NCBI GenBank assembly: GCA_937864895.1
Contig: CALMDF010000277.1
Coordinates: 1-7,936, forward strand
Length of the DNA stretch: 7,936 bases
Source of the DNA: an uncultured Holophagales bacterium
Lineage (GTDB): Bacteria > Acidobacteriota > Thermoanaerobaculia > UBA5066
Direction of reading: 5' to 3'
Of this stretch, positions 5,816 to 7,936 are shown piece by piece (position 1 is the stretch's first letter; each line of letters begins with the position of its first letter). The notes below the pieces were generated by a model that was not told the DNA's origin, searched no databases, and saw only the letters and a list, made by a program, of their open reading frames with translations. A program made the translations under genes and the position numbers.

Positions 5816-7574
5816 CCGCGGCGCGGCGAATCCCGAGCTCCACGAGCTGGGCGTCCGCGACCGGCCCGGGCGACTCCGTCATGAGGCAGCTCCCCGACGC
5901 CGTCTTCGGGAACGCGATCACGTCGCGGATCGACGTGGACTTCGTCAGGATCATCAGCATCCGGTCGAGCCCGAGCGCGAGGCCCCCGTGGGGAGGCGCG
6001 CCGAAACGGAAGGCGTCGAGGAGGAATCCGAACTTCGCCTTCGCCTCCTCGGGACCGATGCCGAGGGTGGCGAAGACCTTCGACTGGACCTCGGGCTGGT
6101 GGATCCGGATCGACCCTCCGCCGAGCTCCATCCCGTTGAGGACGACGTCGTAAGCCCGGGCGTGAACCTTTCCGGGGTCGGTGTCGAGAAGCGGCAGGTC
6201 CTCCGGGCGGGGGGACGTGAACGGGTGGTGCATCGCGTACCAGCGCCGGTCCTCGGGGTGCCACTCGAGAAGCGGGAAGTCCGTCACCCAGAGGAAGTCG
6301 TAGCGCCCCTCGGGAATCAGCTTCTCCTCCCGCGCGAGACGGACCCGGAGAGTCCCGAGGACGTCGTCGACCGTCGCCCTCTTCCCCGCCACGACGAGGA
6401 GGAGGTCGCCGTCGTTCGCGGCGAGAGACGCGCGGGCCGCGGCGACCGTCGCCTCGTCGAGGAGCTTCTTCGCGTTCGAGTTGAAACCGCCGGGGAGGTC
6501 CGACTGGAGCTTGACCCAGACGAGGCCGGAGGCGCCGAGCTGCTTCGCCGCGGCCTCGAGGTCGTCGAGGCGCTTCCTCGCGAAGGCCGAGCCGCCGGGG
6601 ACGGCGATCCCCTTCACCGTCTCCGCGGCGCGGAGAATCTCCGACGGAGAAGAGGAGAAGTCGAGAGTCCTGAGCTCGAGGCCGTACCGCGTGTCCGGCC
6701 GGTCGATCCCGAACCGCTCCATCGCCTCCGCGTGGGTCATCCTCGGGAATCGCGCCGGGCACGGGATTCCGTAAGCCGGGAAGACCGCCGCAAAGATCTT
6801 CTCGATGAGGGCGTAGACCGTCTCCTCGTCGGGGAACGAGAGCTCGAGGTCGACCTGGGTGAACTCGGGCTGCCTGTCGGCGCGGAGGTCCTCGTCCCGG
6901 AAGCAGCGGGCGATCTGGTAGTAGCGCTCGACCCCGGAGACCATCAGGAGCTGCTTGAAGAGCTGGGGCGACTGCGGCAGCGCGTAGAACTCGCCCGGGT
7001 GGACGCGGGACGGGACGAGGAAGTCCCTCGCCCCCTCGGGGGTCGACTTCGTCAGGATCGGCGTCTCCACCTCGAGGAACCCCTCCTCGTGCAGGACCTG
7101 GCGGATCCGGAAGGTGACGTCGCTGCGTTTCACAAGGTTGGAGGTCATCTCCGGGCGCCTCAGGTCGAGGTACCGGTACTTGAGGCGAAGGTCCTCGGAG
7201 GCCTTCACGCCGTCCTCGATCTGGAACGGTGGCGTCTCCGCGCGGTTCAGCACCTCGAGCGCCGTCGCGCGCAGCTCGATCTCCCCCGTCGGCATCTCGG
7301 CGTTGCGGGCCGCCTCGTCCCGGAGGACGACCTTTCCCGTCACCGCGAGGACGAACTCGCCGCGCAGCTCCTTGGCCCGCGCCAGGAGCCCGGGCTCCGG
7401 GAGGAACTCCGCGTCGAAGACGATCTGGAGGAGCCCGGAGCGGTCGCGCAGGTCGATGAAGACGAGGTCGCCGTGGTCCCGGCGGCGGTGGACCCAGCCC
7501 TTGACGAGGACGGCCTTTCCGGCGTCCTCGCGCCCGAGAGTGCCGGCGGGAACCCGGGGAGCGGATGCGGTCAC
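5793..7574 (-). CDS. aspS: Aspartyl-tRNA synthetase, bacterial type with GAD insertion
   Basis: AspS attaches aspartate to tRNA(Asp), and to tRNA(Asn) as well if it is non-discriminating. The 593-residue protein matches the usual bacterial length. Its domains in order are an OB-fold anticodon-binding domain (about 20-105), the class II catalytic core with motif 1 around [20 protein letters not shown] (165-184), the aspartate-binding loop QSPQLFKQ (201-208) and motif 2 [16 protein letters not shown] (225-240). The GAD insertion covers about 285-420. The core then resumes through MHHPFTSP (448-455), [12 protein letters not shown] (481-492) and motif 3 GLALGLDRM (531-539). His34 in RRRDHG and Ala88 replace the Leu and Lys that E. 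coli AspRS uses to reject tRNA(Asn); His at the first site is typical of non-discriminating enzymes. The GTG start overlaps the hisS stop as GTGA and follows a good ribosome site. Confidence 0.97.
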   Translation of the reverse strand: MTASAPRVPAGTLGREDAGKAVLVKGWVHRRRDHGDLVFIDLRDRSGLLQIVFDAEFLPEPGLLARAKELRGEFVLAVTGKVVLRDEAARNAEMPTGEIELRATALEVLNRAETPPFQIEDGVKASEDLRLKYRYLDLRRPEMTSNLVKRSDVTFRIRQVLHEEGFLEVETPILTKSTPEGARDFLVPSRVHPGEFYALPQSPQLFKQLLMVSGVERYYQIARCFRDEDLRADRQPEFTQVDLELSFPDEETVYALIEKIFAAVFPAYGIPCPARFPRMTHAEAMERFGIDRPDTRYGLELRTLDFSSSPSEILRAAETVKGIAVPGGSAFARKRLDDLEAAAKQLGASGLVWVKLQSDLPGGFNSNAKKLLDEATVAAARASLAANDGDLLLVVAGKRATVDDVLGTLRVRLAREEKLIPEGRYDFLWVTDFPLLEWHPEDRRWYAMHHPFTSPRPEDLPLLDTDPGKVHARAYDVVLNGMELGGGSIRIHQPEVQSKVFATLGIGPEEAKAKFGFLLDAFRFGAPPHGGLALGLDRMLMILTKSTSIRDVIAFPKTASGSCLMTESPGPVADAQLVELGIRRAADVVPKTP

Positions 7575-7936
7575 GGGGTCTCTCCCTTCAGGACGTGAGG
7601 AAGGTCCGCGAGCGGGACCTCCTGCTGCGACCTCTCGACGAGGTCCTTGACGACGGCGATTCCGGTCTCGCGCTCTCTCTGGCCGAGGAGGATCGCCCTC
7701 CGGGCGCCCCGCTTCGACGCGGCTTTCAGTCCCGCGCCGGGGCCCTTCCCGGCGGGGTCGAAGTCGACGGCGATGCCGGCTCCGCGGAGCTCCGAAGCGA
7801 GGGCGAGGGCCGCGGCCCGGTCGGCCGGCTCGAGCGCGACGAGCGCGACCGGGGCGAAGCTCTCGACCGCCTCGAGCCGGACCGCCTCCGGCAGGACGCC
7901 GACGAGGCGGTCCTCGCCGATGGCGAAACCGATGCC
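7571..7936 (-). CDS. hisS: Histidyl-tRNA synthetase, C-terminal part
   Basis: Only the last 121 residues lie in the window; the start is beyond the right edge. HisS charges tRNA(His). The fragment opens in class II motif 3 ([11 protein letters not shown], with Arg at fragment residue 10) and continues into the HisRS anticodon-binding domain. Visible blocks there are [14 protein letters not shown] (47-60), [19 protein letters not shown] (70-88) and [10 protein letters not shown] (90-99), followed by the QQEV segment. This Rossmann-like C-terminal domain, joined directly to motif 3, separates HisRS from HisZ, which lacks the domain. The gene ends with TGA overlapping the aspS GTG by four bases. 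A hisS-aspS pair is a common bacterial arrangement. No frameshift is seen in the visible part. Confidence 0.93.
   Translation of the reverse strand, partial: GIGFAIGEDRLVGVLPEAVRLEAVESFAPVALVALEPADRAAALALASELRGAGIAVDFDPAGKGPGAGLKAASKRGARRAILLGQRERETGIAVVKDLVERSQQEVPLADLPHVLKGETP
7581..7588 (-). promoter_or_regulatory. Shine-Dalgarno sequence of aspS inside hisS
   Basis: AAGGGAGA on the minus strand is followed by six bases and then the GTG at 7574. It lies within the last codons of hisS and supports the GTG as the true aspS start. Confidence 0.6.

Larger units (their letters stand above)
1..7936 (-). other. Probable single eight-gene operon, hisS to ribD
   Basis: All eight genes share one strand and no gap is longer than 14 bases. 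Three junctions are 4-base stop/start overlaps (7571-7574, 2939-2942, 2148-2151), one overlap is 8 bases (851-858) and one is 23 bases (5793-5815). Gaps of 9 bases (4691-4699) and 14 bases (1787-1800) separate the others. No hairpin followed by a T-run is seen at any junction. Co-transcription is inferred from spacing. The operon promoter and end are outside the window, and internal promoters within coding sequence cannot be excluded. Confidence 0.75.

Noticed and set aside
5737..6762. A 341-codon minus-strand frame overlapping aspS and aroB
   Set aside because: It is an Arg/Pro/Gly-rich shifted frame of aspS with no domain.
5988..7598. A 536-codon plus-strand open frame opposite aspS
   Set aside because: It has the same low-complexity charged composition and spans the fully conserved aspS, so it is a shadow.

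Overview
The window is a very GC-rich (about 70% by eye) bacterial segment in which essentially every base is coding and every gene lies on the minus strand. Read right to left, the order is hisS (C-terminal part only) - aspS - aroB - HD-GYP sensor phosphodiesterase - TPR lipoprotein - Roadblock/LC7-like protein - ftsY - ribD (N-terminal part only). No gene-free stretch exceeds 14 bases, and I see no terminator, promoter, RNA gene, mobile element, repeat array or CRISPR.

The eight genes look like one operon. Their junctions are 4-base GTGA or ATGA stop/start overlaps (hisS/aspS, HD-GYP/TPR, TPR/Roadblock), an 8-base overlap (ftsY/ribD), a 23-base overlap (aspS/aroB) and gaps of 9 and 14 bases (aroB/HD-GYP, Roadblock/ftsY). 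Three genes start with ATG (aroB, the Roadblock gene and ribD). The other four whole genes start with GTG.

Functionally the operon has two layers. The housekeeping layer covers tRNA charging (HisRS, AspRS), the shikimate pathway (3-dehydroquinate synthase), the signal recognition particle receptor (FtsY, N and G domains only) and riboflavin synthesis (RibD). Between aroB and ftsY sits a three-gene module. It has a two-pass membrane receptor with an intact HD-GYP cyclic-di-GMP phosphodiesterase domain, a probable TPR lipoprotein resembling the PilF/PilW/Tgl type IV pilus assembly family, and a 116-residue Roadblock/LC7 (MglB-like) protein. This suggests envelope, surface motility or polarity control, but that is inference, because no pilus gene or Ras-like GTPase is in view.

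The base composition, GTG starts, probable lipoprotein and mix of c-di-GMP, Tgl-like and MglB-like proteins suggest a diderm such as an Acidobacteriota (Thermoanaerobaculia-like) or Myxococcota member. I cannot assign a taxon from the sequence alone. The points most worth a second look are the mixed signalling module, the AspRS residues that suggest a non-discriminating enzyme, and an Asn-to-Asp change in the FtsY P-loop. I see no clearly undescribed system here.
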